In this document: piece by piece, positions 55,029-64,000 of the stretch
Numbering within the stretch: position 1 is the stretch's first letter
How the letters are laid out: each line of letters starts with the position of its first letter
Origin: JALOLG01 sp963776935
GTDB lineage: Bacteria > Actinomycetota > Acidimicrobiia > Acidimicrobiales > Ilumatobacteraceae
DNA length: 64,000 bases
NCBI GenBank assembly: GCA_963776935.1
Contig: CAVZOP010000002.1
Span: 310,001-374,000, forward strand
Reading direction: 5' to 3'
Program-made: the position numbers and the translations under genes
Notes under the pieces: generated by a model
The model's input: the letters and a program-made list of their open reading frames with translations, nothing else
Told to the model about the DNA's origin: nothing
Databases searched by the model: none

Positions 55029-55735
55029 ATGGCGATCGATGTCACCGACGCAACGTTCGATTCCGATGTTGTCGAGCAATCCAAGACCACCCCGGTCGTG
55101 ATCGACCTGTGGGCTCCGTGGTGCGGGCCGTGCCAGACGCTCGGCCCGATCCTCGAGAAGGTCACCGATGCCACCGACGGCAAGGTCGTGCTGGCCAAGG
55201 TCAACATCGACGAGAACCCGGCCATCAGCCAGGCGTTCCGGGTGCAGTCGATCCCGGCCGTCTTCGCGATGAAGGACGGCCAGGTCGTCGACGGCTTCAT
55301 GGGCGCCTATCCCGAGGACGTCGTCACCCAGTTCGTCAGCAACCTGTTGCCGACCGATGAGGAGGCGGCGGTCGCCAAGCTGATCGCGTCCGGCGACGAG
55401 GACAGTCTGCGATTCGTCCTGCAGACCGACCCGGGCAACGAGGAGGCGATCGAGGTGCTGGCCGACATGCTCGTCGGCCGGGGCGACACCGAGGAGGCGC
55501 TCGCATTGCTCGAGCGGATCCCAGAGAACGAGCGCACCCGCAAGATCGCCGCGGCCGCGCGCGCGTCGGGCTCAGCCCGACCGACGACCACGACGCGACG
55601 CTGGGTGCGTTGCTCGATCGCGTGAAGGACGACGACGAAGCGCGTCAGCAGTTCGTCGACATCCTCGAGCTGATGGGGCCCGACGACCCCCGCACCGCCG
55701 GTTACCGGCGCCAACTCACCGCCCGCCTCTACTGA
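55029..55735 (+). pseudogene. Thioredoxin-TPR fusion protein (CnoX/YbbN-like), frameshifted near the end
   Basis: Residues 1-110 are a thioredoxin domain with the active site WCGPC at 31-35 and VQSIPAVFAMKDG. The C-terminal TPR-like part (DEDSLRFVLQTDPGNEEAIEVLADMLVGRGDTEEALALLERI) follows. A one-base loss near 55582 sends the frame to a stop at 55625; the proper tail (LSPTDDHDATLGALLDRVKDDDEARQQFVDILELMGPDDPR) ends at 55735. The thioredoxin part would still be made. YbbN-like proteins act as redox-linked co-chaperones. Confidence 0.82.
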
Positions 55736-55762
55736 CTGACCGACCCCCCACCACAACCCGAC

Positions 55763-55805
55763 CTCATGAGGTTTCGGCGCCCTGAGGACGCCGAAACTTC
55801 ATGAG
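55763..55805. repeat. Dispersed hairpin repeat, copy 2
   Basis: A 17-bp stem (55763-55779 with 55789-55805, one G-T wobble) encloses a 9-nt loop. It follows the thioredoxin-TPR gene and may terminate it. It shares the loop side and right arm with the hairpin at 50737-50777. Confidence 0.65.
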
Positions 55806-55924
55806 ATGAGTGGGTTCGGGGGTGGGTGGCGGATCCGGGACGGGCGCCGATACCCTCGGGTGCTCCGACCTCCCCCGAAGCCGATGCCGGCGTCGCTCGA
55901 CGCCGCACTGCCGAGGAGGTCGAC

Positions 55925-56602
55925 GTGTCGGAGCTTCCGCCGAGGCCCAGCCCGCCGCGGTCCGCCCGCGAGTCGGCGTGGGCCTGGATCGAATGGTTCG
56001 GGATCACCCGCCTCATCGCCACCGCGGTCGCCGTCGCCGTCGTGGTTGGTGGGGCATGGCTGCTGGTTCGGACGCCACCCCCAGCCGCCGAAGCGACATT
56101 GCCGGTCACGTCGGGTTCGGCGCCCGTGTCCACGCTCCCGGTTCCGACAACCACCGTCGCGAGCGGGGCATCGACGTTCGTCGTGCACGTGGCAGGGGCC
56201 GTCGCCGCGCCCGGTGTCTACGACGTACGTGCGCCGGCCCGGGTCATCGATGCGATCGGTGCCGCCGGGGGACCGTCACCGCAGGCCGAGCTCGACTCGC
56301 TGAACCTCGCCGCGCCGCTCGTCGACGGCCAACGCATCTACGTCCCGGTCGTCGGCGAGATCGTTCCACCCATCGCTGACGCGCCTGCCGTCGCCGACGA
56401 GGTCGTGCGCGGACCGATCGATCTGAACACGGCGAGCGCGGCCGAGCTCGAGGAACTGCCCGGCGTCGGGCCGGCGACCGCCACTGCGATCGTCGAGCAC
56501 CGCGACGAGCACGGTCCCTTCGCCTCGGTCGACCAATTGACCGATGTCAGCGGCATCGGGCCGGCCAAGCTCGACGCGATCCGCGACCTGGTTCGCGTGT
56601 GA
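55925..56602 (+). CDS. comEA: ComEA competence protein
   Basis: This membrane-anchored DNA-binding protein of the uptake machinery has 225 residues. A helix at about 28-46 (ATAVAVAVVVGGAWLLV) is followed by a Pro/Thr/Ser linker, an SLBB domain (VVHVAGAVAAPGVYDVRAPARVIDAIGAAGG) and a C-terminal helix-hairpin-helix pair (LNTASAAELEELPGVGPATATAIVEHR and VSGIGPAKLDAIRDL). GAGGAGG six nt upstream fixes the GTG start. comEC lies just beyond a small opposite-strand gene. Confidence 0.93.
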   Translation: MSELPPRPSPPRSARESAWAWIEWFGITRLIATAVAVAVVVGGAWLLVRTPPPAAEATLPVTSGSAPVSTLPVPTTTVASGASTFVVHVAGAVAAPGVYDVRAPARVIDAIGAAGGPSPQAELDSLNLAAPLVDGQRIYVPVVGEIVPPIADAPAVADEVVRGPIDLNTASAAELEELPGVGPATATAIVEHRDEHGPFASVDQLTDVSGIGPAKLDAIRDLVRV

Positions 56603-56626
56603 CCGTGCGAACCCTCCGGGCGGTGC

Positions 56627-57055
56627 TCAGTACAGCGACTCGCCGAGGATCACGGTGGCCGCGATCAACGCTCCGGCGGCGCCGATCGCGACGCCGACGA
56701 ACATCCACGCGTACTCCCGCCAGAAGTCGCGCCACGTCGCCATCGGCGAGCGGGTGGCCCGGCGCGAGGCCAGAAACCCGATCAACATCCACAGCGGCGT
56801 GCTCGCCACGACGGCCAGCGGGTAGTTGCTCTCGTCGGCCAACGGTGCACCGACGACGAGGAGACCCGGCGCCGCCACGACTCCACCGAACAGCCCCACG
56901 AGGCCGCTCAAGCGGGTGTCGCCGAGCCGGAGCGCCAATGACGCCACGCCACCCACCACGGCCGGCGGGATCAGGCCGACGAGCCAGCCGAGGCTGCGGA
57001 TCCGCGAGCGATACCACCGAGGGCCGGCGAGTAACGGGGGGTGGGGGGCGGTCAT
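56627..57055 (-). CDS. Hypothetical four-helix membrane protein
   Basis: I do not recognise this family. It has 142 residues with four hydrophobic stretches (LGWLVGLIPPAVVGGVASLAL, LVGLFGGVVAAPGLLVVGAPL, YPLAVVASTPLWMLIGFLA and WMFVGVAIGAAGALIAATVIL). It sits between comEA and comEC on the opposite strand. Its ATG shares two bases with the comEC ATG (CATG at 57053-57056) and has no ribosome site of its own, so it may be leaderless or start elsewhere. Confidence 0.6.
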   Translation of the reverse strand: MTAPHPPLLAGPRWYRSRIRSLGWLVGLIPPAVVGGVASLALRLGDTRLSGLVGLFGGVVAAPGLLVVGAPLADESNYPLAVVASTPLWMLIGFLASRRATRSPMATWRDFWREYAWMFVGVAIGAAGALIAATVILGESLY

Positions 57056-58514
57056 GACGATCCGGGCAGCCTACGATCCCGCGGCTCGCGAGCGGTGGCA
57101 GCCGCTGTCCGACGCCGCCGTCGTGGCGATCGCCGTGGCCTCGATCGGCGGCGGATTGGCGACACGATGGCCGGTCGGTCTGGCCTTCGGCACTGCGCTG
57201 GCCGCGCTCTTCGCGGTGGTCGTCACCGGGCTCGATCGTCGATCGACATCGCCGGCGTGGCCGGTCGCCACCGTGATCGTGCTGGTGTGCGTCGCATCGT
57301 CCCTGCGAGCGCACGCCGAATGGGAGCAGCTCGTTCCCGACTCCGTCGGACCGTTCGACGGCTGGGTACGCCTGATCGACGACCCTCAGCCGCTGATGAG
57401 CGCCACCCGGGTCGTCGTCGAGGTCGACGGTCAACGCTTCGAGGTGTTCGCCCGTGGCCGCGCCGGTCAGTTGCGGATGCGCACGTGGCGCGGTGGCGAT
57501 CTCGTCCGTGTGCACGGCGATCGCGTGGCGTTGTCCTCGGACCGCGCCGCACGTGTGTCGTGGCAGCACGTCGTCGGCGAGTTGCGAGTCGACTGGGTGG
57601 GTGACGTCGCGCCGGGCGCACCGCTCGCGGTCGCGTCGAATCGGGTCCGAGCCGCGATCGAACGTGGGTCAGGCGCACTCCCCGCCGACGACTCGGCGCT
57701 GTTTCGCGGGCTCGTGATCGGCGACGACCGCGACCAGCCGCGGGCGATGGTCGAACGATTCCGCGCGAGTGGACTTGCGCATCTCACCGCGGTGTCGGGT
57801 CAGAACGTGTCGTTTGTCATCGCCGCGGCCGGGCCGTTGCTGTCGCGGCTGCGGCCGTCGATCCGTTGGATGGTGACGATCGGGTTGATCGCCTGGTTCG
57901 TGAGCCTCACCCGGTTCGAGCCGTCGATCGTGCGCGCCGGCACGATGGCGGCGATCTCGACCACGGCGTTCGCGCTCGGACGCGACCGGGCGCCGTTCCG
58001 CGTGTTGTGCCTCGCCGTTGCGGTGCTGGTCCTCGTCGACCCGCTGCTGCTGCGGTCGATCGGGTTCTGGCTGTCGGTCGGAGCGACGGCGGGCGTGTGC
58101 ACCGTCGGGCCATGGCTGGCCAGGCGACTGTCGGTGCTCGGCATCCTCGCCAAGCCGGTCGGCATCACGCTCGGCGCCCAGCTCGGCGTCGCGTTGCCGA
58201 GCCTGCTCGTGTTCGGTCGCCTCCCGCTGGTCAGCATCCCGGCCAACGTGCTGGCGGTGCCCGTCGCCGGCTTCGTCATGCTGTACGGATTGCCGGCGGC
58301 GCTCGTCGCCGGGTGGATCACACCGCTCGCCGGCGTCGTGATGTTCCCGGCCCGGCTCGGGGTGCGCTGGGTCGACACCGTGGCGCTGGTCGGCGAGCGT
58401 GTGGAACCGCAGGGCCAGGCGGTGTGGTTCGGCTGGTCGGCCGTCGTTGCCGCGGTGGCGGTGATCGCTGCTAAGAATCGCCTTCGTCATGGCCGTCTAC
58501 CTCCTCACCGGTGA
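57054..58514 (+). CDS. comEC: ComEC/Rec2 competence channel protein
   Basis: This polytopic protein of 486 residues forms the DNA-uptake channel. An N-terminal pair of helices and an OB-like soluble stretch (VRLIDDPQPLMSATRVVVEVDGQRFEVFARG) precede the competence core with the family motif GLVIGDDR, FRASGLAHLTAVSGQNVSFV and about eight helices. The C-terminal metallo-beta-lactamase nuclease domain found in many ComEC proteins is absent, so this is the short type. Its end overlaps holA by 26 nt, a frequent comEC-holA arrangement. Confidence 0.92.
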   Translation: MTIRAAYDPAARERWQPLSDAAVVAIAVASIGGGLATRWPVGLAFGTALAALFAVVVTGLDRRSTSPAWPVATVIVLVCVASSLRAHAEWEQLVPDSVGPFDGWVRLIDDPQPLMSATRVVVEVDGQRFEVFARGRAGQLRMRTWRGGDLVRVHGDRVALSSDRAARVSWQHVVGELRVDWVGDVAPGAPLAVASNRVRAAIERGSGALPADDSALFRGLVIGDDRDQPRAMVERFRASGLAHLTAVSGQNVSFVIAAAGPLLSRLRPSIRWMVTIGLIAWFVSLTRFEPSIVRAGTMAAISTTAFALGRDRAPFRVLCLAVAVLVLVDPLLLRSIGFWLSVGATAGVCTVGPWLARRLSVLGILAKPVGITLGAQLGVALPSLLVFGRLPLVSIPANVLAVPVAGFVMLYGLPAALVAGWITPLAGVVMFPARLGVRWVDTVALVGERVEPQGQAVWFGWSAVVAAVAVIAAKNRLRHGRLPPHR

Positions 58515-59460
58515 CGACGAGTCGGTGCTGCGATCGGCCGTCCAGGACCTCGTGCACCGCCTGATCGGCGACGGCGACCGGACCCTGATGGTCGACGAGT
58601 TCGACGGCGAGGACTACGAGCTGCGTGCCGTCGTCGACGCCGCCCAGACCCCACCGTTCCTCACCGAGACCCGAATCGTGATCGGCCGCGGCATCGGACG
58701 CTTCACGGCCGACGAGCTGGCGCCGCTCGTGGGCTACCTGTCCGATCCGTTGCCATCGACCGAACTGGTGCTCGCCGCGGGTGGTGGCCGGATCCCCAAG
58801 TCGCTCACCGACGCCGTCAAGCAGAACGGCGGGATCACGACCAACACGACACCGCCGACGCGGCCCAAGGACCGGCAGGCGTGGATCGCCGAGAAGGCCG
58901 AGGAGGCGGGCGTTCGGTTCGACCCGTCGGCGACGATGCGGATCGCCGGGTGGCTCGGCGAGGACGTCGGGCGGCTCGACGGGATCCTCGCCACGCTGGT
59001 CTCGACGTACGGCACCAACCGCCGGCTCACCGCCAGCGACGTCGAGCCGTTCCTCGGCGAGGCAGGAGGCGTGCCGCCCTGGGACTTCACCGACGCCGTC
59101 GACGCCGGCGAGACGACCAAGGCGCTCACGCTGTTGGGCCGCATGATGGGCGCTGGCGACCGGCACCCGTTGCAGGTGATGGCGGTGCTCCACAACCACT
59201 ACGGCAGGCTGGCCCGCCTCGACGGGGTCGATGCCAGGTCGGAAGCCGAAGCCGCCGAGGCGATGGGGATCAAGCCCGGCTTCCCGGCCAAGAAGGCGCT
59301 CGCCAACTACCAGCGCCTCGGCGGCGGCGGCATCCAGCGGGCGATCCAGCTCCTCGCCCAAGCCGACCTCGACCTGCGCGGCGAGCGCGACCTCCCCGAC
59401 GACTTGGTGATGGAGGTCCTCGTCGCCAGGCTCTCACGCCTCGGCGCTCGGGTTCGCTAG
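58489..59460 (+). CDS. holA: DNA polymerase III delta subunit
   Basis: This clamp-loader subunit has 323 residues. YLLTGDDESVLRSAVQDLVHRLIGDGDRTLMVDEFDG is the N-terminal HolA motif; LRAVVDAAQTPPFLTETRIVIGRG, AGWLGEDVGRLDGIL and LQVMAVLHNHYGRLARLDGV follow in the standard order. It starts inside the comEC end. rpsT lies further along on the other strand, the common neighbour of holA, but here separated by an inserted gene. Confidence 0.94.
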   Translation: MAVYLLTGDDESVLRSAVQDLVHRLIGDGDRTLMVDEFDGEDYELRAVVDAAQTPPFLTETRIVIGRGIGRFTADELAPLVGYLSDPLPSTELVLAAGGGRIPKSLTDAVKQNGGITTNTTPPTRPKDRQAWIAEKAEEAGVRFDPSATMRIAGWLGEDVGRLDGILATLVSTYGTNRRLTASDVEPFLGEAGGVPPWDFTDAVDAGETTKALTLLGRMMGAGDRHPLQVMAVLHNHYGRLARLDGVDARSEAEAAEAMGIKPGFPAKKALANYQRLGGGGIQRAIQLLAQADLDLRGERDLPDDLVMEVLVARLSRLGARVR

Positions 59461-59512
59461 CTAGTGTCAGTTCGATCAACTGCCAGATTTGTTGAGGACT
59501 GGGGGTCGCTCA

Positions 59513-60544
59513 ATGCTGGGGGAGACGTCGCGCGACAACGGTCAACCCATTCTCGTTGCCGGTGCTATCGCACTCGGGCTCGGAATCGTGTCGACCCTCG
59601 TGATCGCTCTCACGGCCACCGGTGGACCGTACTGGTCGGTCGGGCTGCAGCTGGCCGTGTACATGTTCGCGGCGGTAGCACTCGCCGGCCTTCTCGGGCT
59701 GATCTTCGCGGTGCCGCGCGCTCGAACCGAGTCGGTCGAGCAGACGACGGAGCGCTACTCGGCGAACTCGAATCTCGAGCAGATCTCCGATTGGCTCACG
59801 AAGATCCTGGTTGGCGCTGGGCTCGTACAGCTTGGAGCGCTTCCGAGTGGCTTGGGCTCGATGGGCGAGTTCCTCGGCGAGGACCTTCCGATTCCGAACG
59901 CCGAGGCCACGGCCGTGACGATCGTTCTCTATGGAGCCGGTACCGGATTCCTGTTCGTGTACTTGTGGGTTCGCCTCCGGCTGCGTGTGCTGCTGGAATC
60001 GAGTGAGAAGCAAGCAGAGGAACAGTCACGGCAGGAGGAGGTCGCGGCATCCTTGGCCGTGGCGTCGGCCAGATCGACGACTCCCGAATCCCAGACGTCG
60101 ATCTCGCGGGCGGCCTCAGACGCCACGGCCGCGGTCCAGAGGCGACCGTCGGCGGACTTTCGATCCGTTCTCTGGGTGGACGACCATCCGCAGAACAACA
60201 ATGAGATCGTCCACGCCCTTAGGACACTCGGGATCCCTGTTGACCTGGCGCTCTCGACCGAGGAGGCTCTGCGGCTCGTGGACCCGATGCGACACGGACT
60301 CGTCATCACCGACTTTGGTCGGTGGGAGAGTGGGATCGAGAACGCTGAGGCTGGCCTCGACCTCCTGCGTGCCTTGCGGAAACGGGACATCTCGTTGCCG
60401 GTCTTCGTCTTCGCGGGACGTCGGGGCATAGAGCGGCGCGACGACCTTCTCGAAGCCGGAGCCGCGCTGGCGACCAATCGCGCTACTGAACTCTTCAGCC
60501 GGGCCGTCGAAACGATCACCGGTTCCCCCGCAAGTTCGATCTAG
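59513..60544 (+). CDS. Membrane-anchored receiver-like protein
   Basis: This 343-residue protein has three clear membrane helices (about 13-35, 44-66 and 134-156), the segment NLEQISDWLTKILVG at 88-101, a coiled Glu/Gln-rich stretch (160-185), a linker and a C-terminal response-regulator-like domain (217-336). That domain keeps the acidic pair Asp223-Asp224 and a phosphoacceptor-like Asp267 (VITDFG) but lacks the usual Lys before the last strand and has Ala in place of Ser/Thr (FVFAG). There is no output domain. Codon use looks less GC-extreme than its neighbours, hinting at transfer. ATG at 59513 is preferred over a TTG at 59489. Confidence 0.72.
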   Translation: MLGETSRDNGQPILVAGAIALGLGIVSTLVIALTATGGPYWSVGLQLAVYMFAAVALAGLLGLIFAVPRARTESVEQTTERYSANSNLEQISDWLTKILVGAGLVQLGALPSGLGSMGEFLGEDLPIPNAEATAVTIVLYGAGTGFLFVYLWVRLRLRVLLESSEKQAEEQSRQEEVAASLAVASARSTTPESQTSISRAASDATAAVQRRPSADFRSVLWVDDHPQNNNEIVHALRTLGIPVDLALSTEEALRLVDPMRHGLVITDFGRWESGIENAEAGLDLLRALRKRDISLPVFVFAGRRGIERRDDLLEAGAALATNRATELFSRAVETITGSPASSI

Positions 60545-60572
60545 CGGCCCGCCGGGGCCGGGGTTTCGCGTC

Positions 60573-60824
60573 CTAGCCCACGTTGACCTTGTGCATCAGG
60601 CGGCTCTTCTTGCGGGCCGCCGCGTTCGGGTGGATGATGCCCTTGGTCGCGGCCATGTCGATGCGCTTGACGGCGAGGCGCACGGCCTCGGCGTTGTCGT
60701 CGGTGCCGATGGTCGTCTGGGCGTTCTTGATGCGCGTCTTCAGCTCACTCTTGACGGCCTTGTTCCGCTCGGCACGCTTGGCGTTGGTGATGATGCGCTT
60801 CTTCTGGCTCTTGATGTTCGCCAC
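60573..60824 (-). CDS. rpsT: 30S ribosomal protein S20
   Basis: This small basic ribosomal protein has 83 residues. ANIKSQKKRIITNAKRAERNKAVKSELKTRIK and the C-terminal GIIHPNAAARKKSRLMHKVN are diagnostic. GTG at 60824 is chosen because AGAGGA stands seven nt before it; the TTG two codons earlier would have no spacing to that site. It is convergent with the receiver-like gene and divergent from lepA. Confidence 0.95.
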   Translation of the reverse strand: MANIKSQKKRIITNAKRAERNKAVKSELKTRIKNAQTTIGTDDNAEAVRLAVKRIDMAATKGIIHPNAAARKKSRLMHKVNVG

Positions 60825-60880
60825 GGACAATCCTCTTCGATGGGCAGCGGACTGAGGCTATCGGTATCCACGGTCCGCTC

Positions 60881-60903
60881 CCAACGCTCGCCGGTAGCGT
60901 TGG
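60881..60903 (+). other. Hairpin directly before the lepA start
   Basis: CCAACGCT at 60881-60888 pairs with AGCGTTGG at 60896-60903 across a 7-nt loop, ending 7 nt before the lepA ATG. No ribosome-binding site lies between. It could restrict ribosome access or bind a regulator shared with the divergent rpsT. Confidence 0.4.
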
Positions 60904-60910
60904 CCGCGCC

Positions 60911-62695
<1,785 letters not shown>

Positions 62696-62702
62696 GAGGT
62701 CG

Positions 62703-63998
62703 TCAGTTGGCCGCGGCGACCGGTGAGCGGTCGGCCGATGTACCGCGGGATGCGTAGATGGCGGCGACGACGACCGTGAGGGTCGCGATCAGCGCGCCGT
62801 AGAACATCGACCAGCTGGCGCTCACATTGTCGCCGACCCAGCCGGTGATCGGCGCACCGATCGGTGCCGAGCCGAGGAACAGCACGGCTCCGAGGGCGAG
62901 GACGCGGCCGCGCATGTCGGGACTCGTCCGTTCGGCGAAGATCGAGTTGCTGGCGGCGATGAACGCGGCGACACCTGCCCCGAACGGCACTGCGATCGCG
63001 AACGTCAGCACCGTGCTCGTGGAGAACGCCATGACCGTCATCGTCGCCGCCGTCACGAGCACCGACGCGAACACCAATCGGATGCGCACGACGTGGAGGC
63101 GGGCAACCATCAGGGCGCCGAGCACACTGCCGACGCTGGTGACCGACAGGACCCACCCGAAGAGCTCGTCGGAGGCGTGGAGCTGGTCGCGGATGAGCAG
63201 CGGGATCGACACCGCGTAGTTGAACGCGAACGTGCACACGATCGCGTACACCGTGACGCTGAGGCGGAGCACGGGGTCGGCCCACACCGCCCGCAGCCCG
63301 TCGCGGATCGGGGTGTCGCTGGCGGGCGCCGGGGCGTTGCGATACAGACGCGAGGGGTCGATCGCGATCAACGCCCACAGCAGGGCGAGGAACGAAACCC
63401 CGTTGAGCACGAAGCACCACCCGGTGCCGAGCACACCGGCGAACAGGGCGGCGAGGGCCGGGCCGAAGATGCGCGACCCGGTCATCACCGACGTGTTCAG
63501 CGACATCACGTTCGTCAGGTCCTTGCGGTCGACCAGCTCGGTGGCGAGCCCGCGGCGTGCCGGGTTGTCGATCGCACCGATGATGCCGAGCGCCAGCGAC
63601 ATCGCGTACACGATCGGGATCGTCGCCACGCCGGTCAGGTCGAGCACGCCCAGGGCAATGGCCTGCACGCCCATCGCGGCCTGGGTGATGATCGTCAGGT
63701 GCCGCCTGTCGAAGCGGTCGGCCAAGGCGCCCGCCCAGAGGCCGATCAACAACATCGGGAGGAACTGGCAGGCGGTGACGATGCCGAGCGCCAGGCCGTC
63801 GCCGCCGAGGCTGCGCACGAGCAGCACCTGGGCGGTCGCCTGCAGCCACGTGCCGACGTTCGACACCGCCATGCCGGCGAAGAACAGCTTGGCGTTGCGT
63901 TCCCGCAACGACCGGAACATCTGCGAACCGCCGGCCTCCGCGCTCACCGTCTCCGGGCCCGTCGTCTCCTGGGTGGTGACGAGGGGCACTGGTTCCAC
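62703..63998 (-). CDS. MFS transporter (MFS_3/EntS-like), possibly incomplete at the window edge
   Basis: This exporter-type major facilitator has 431 residues with 12 predicted helices. FAGMAVSNVGTWLQATAQ and LWAGALADRFDRRHLTIITQ (motif A) are typical of the enterobactin-exporter-like group, and the middle loop and IGAPITGWVGDN follow. The GTG at 63998 is two bases from the window edge, so the true start could lie beyond; a start at MFRSLRERN would also fit the family. The substrate is unknown. Confidence 0.88.
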   Translation of the reverse strand: MEPVPLVTTQETTGPETVSAEAGGSQMFRSLRERNAKLFFAGMAVSNVGTWLQATAQVLLVRSLGGDGLALGIVTACQFLPMLLIGLWAGALADRFDRRHLTIITQAAMGVQAIALGVLDLTGVATIPIVYAMSLALGIIGAIDNPARRGLATELVDRKDLTNVMSLNTSVMTGSRIFGPALAALFAGVLGTGWCFVLNGVSFLALLWALIAIDPSRLYRNAPAPASDTPIRDGLRAVWADPVLRLSVTVYAIVCTFAFNYAVSIPLLIRDQLHASDELFGWVLSVTSVGSVLGALMVARLHVVRIRLVFASVLVTAATMTVMAFSTSTVLTFAIAVPFGAGVAAFIAASNSIFAERTSPDMRGRVLALGAVLFLGSAPIGAPITGWVGDNVSASWSMFYGALIATLTVVVAAIYASRGTSADRSPVAAAN

Positions 63999-64000
63999 GC

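Overview
The window reads as chromosome of a high-GC actinobacterium, most likely an Ilumatobacter-like member of the Acidimicrobiia. This is an inference from the GC-rich, GTG-rich coding, the F420/deazaflavin enzymes (LLM-class oxidoreductases, a PPOX-class protein, a Ddn-like nitroreductase) and the large number of EthD, SnoaL and SMP-30 proteins. No rRNA, tRNA, CRISPR array, integrase or insertion sequence was seen.

Layout. 1-2.8 kb: an orphan substrate-binding lipoprotein, a PPOX F420 protein and a tandem-EthD protein. 2.9-7 kb: folP and a siderophore-type ABC importer operon behind a DtxR/IdeR-like box. 7-13.5 kb: assorted enzymes (AcuI-like reductase, DinB, phosphotransferase, PAP2, VOC, crotonase). 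13.6-22.1 kb: a ribose-type ABC importer operon that continues into SnoaL and SMP-30 genes, with a divergent EthD gene. 22.1-27.7 kb: a repeat array, DUF899, two methyltransferases, a decapitated TetR gene, tandem EthD and a second SMP-30 gene. 27.8-33.5 kb: a GntR regulator with DapA-like, MetE-like, HIBADH-like and LLM genes and two small EthD-like genes. 33.6-37 kb: CsbD, esterase, DUF421 and a BtuF-like protein. 37-46 kb: hydratase, LigA/LigB extradiol dioxygenase, hydrolases, HIBADH-like dehydrogenases, a carboxymuconolactone decarboxylase, an MBL hydrolase and a class III CoA-transferase. 46-64 kb: mostly housekeeping (leuS, acyl-AMP/CoA ligase, HDAC-type amidohydrolase, PAC2, thioredoxin-TPR, comEA, comEC, holA, rpsT, lepA, MFS exporter), interrupted by an unusual membrane-anchored receiver-like gene.

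How the genes may work together. Seven copies of a 14-bp palindrome (consensus GATCATATACGATC) lie in front of the orphan binding protein, the importer operon, the EthD genes, an SMP-30 gene and the GntR gene itself. I infer a single FCD-type GntR regulon that imports an unknown, possibly lactone- or aromatic-like compound and processes it with SMP-30 lactonases, SnoaL and EthD fold proteins, an aldolase/dehydratase, a MetE-like methyl transfer protein and dehydrogenases. A ring-cleavage gene set lies beside it, but I see no copy of the operator in front of that set.

Caution. Twelve genes carry an apparent one- or two-base frameshift, about one per 5 kb, so uncorrected indel errors in the assembly are likely and broken genes should not be assumed dead. 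Several intergenic tandem repeats (periods 26, 34, 61 and 65 bp, plus a 41-bp phased palindrome family present at two loci) are a second distinctive trait.
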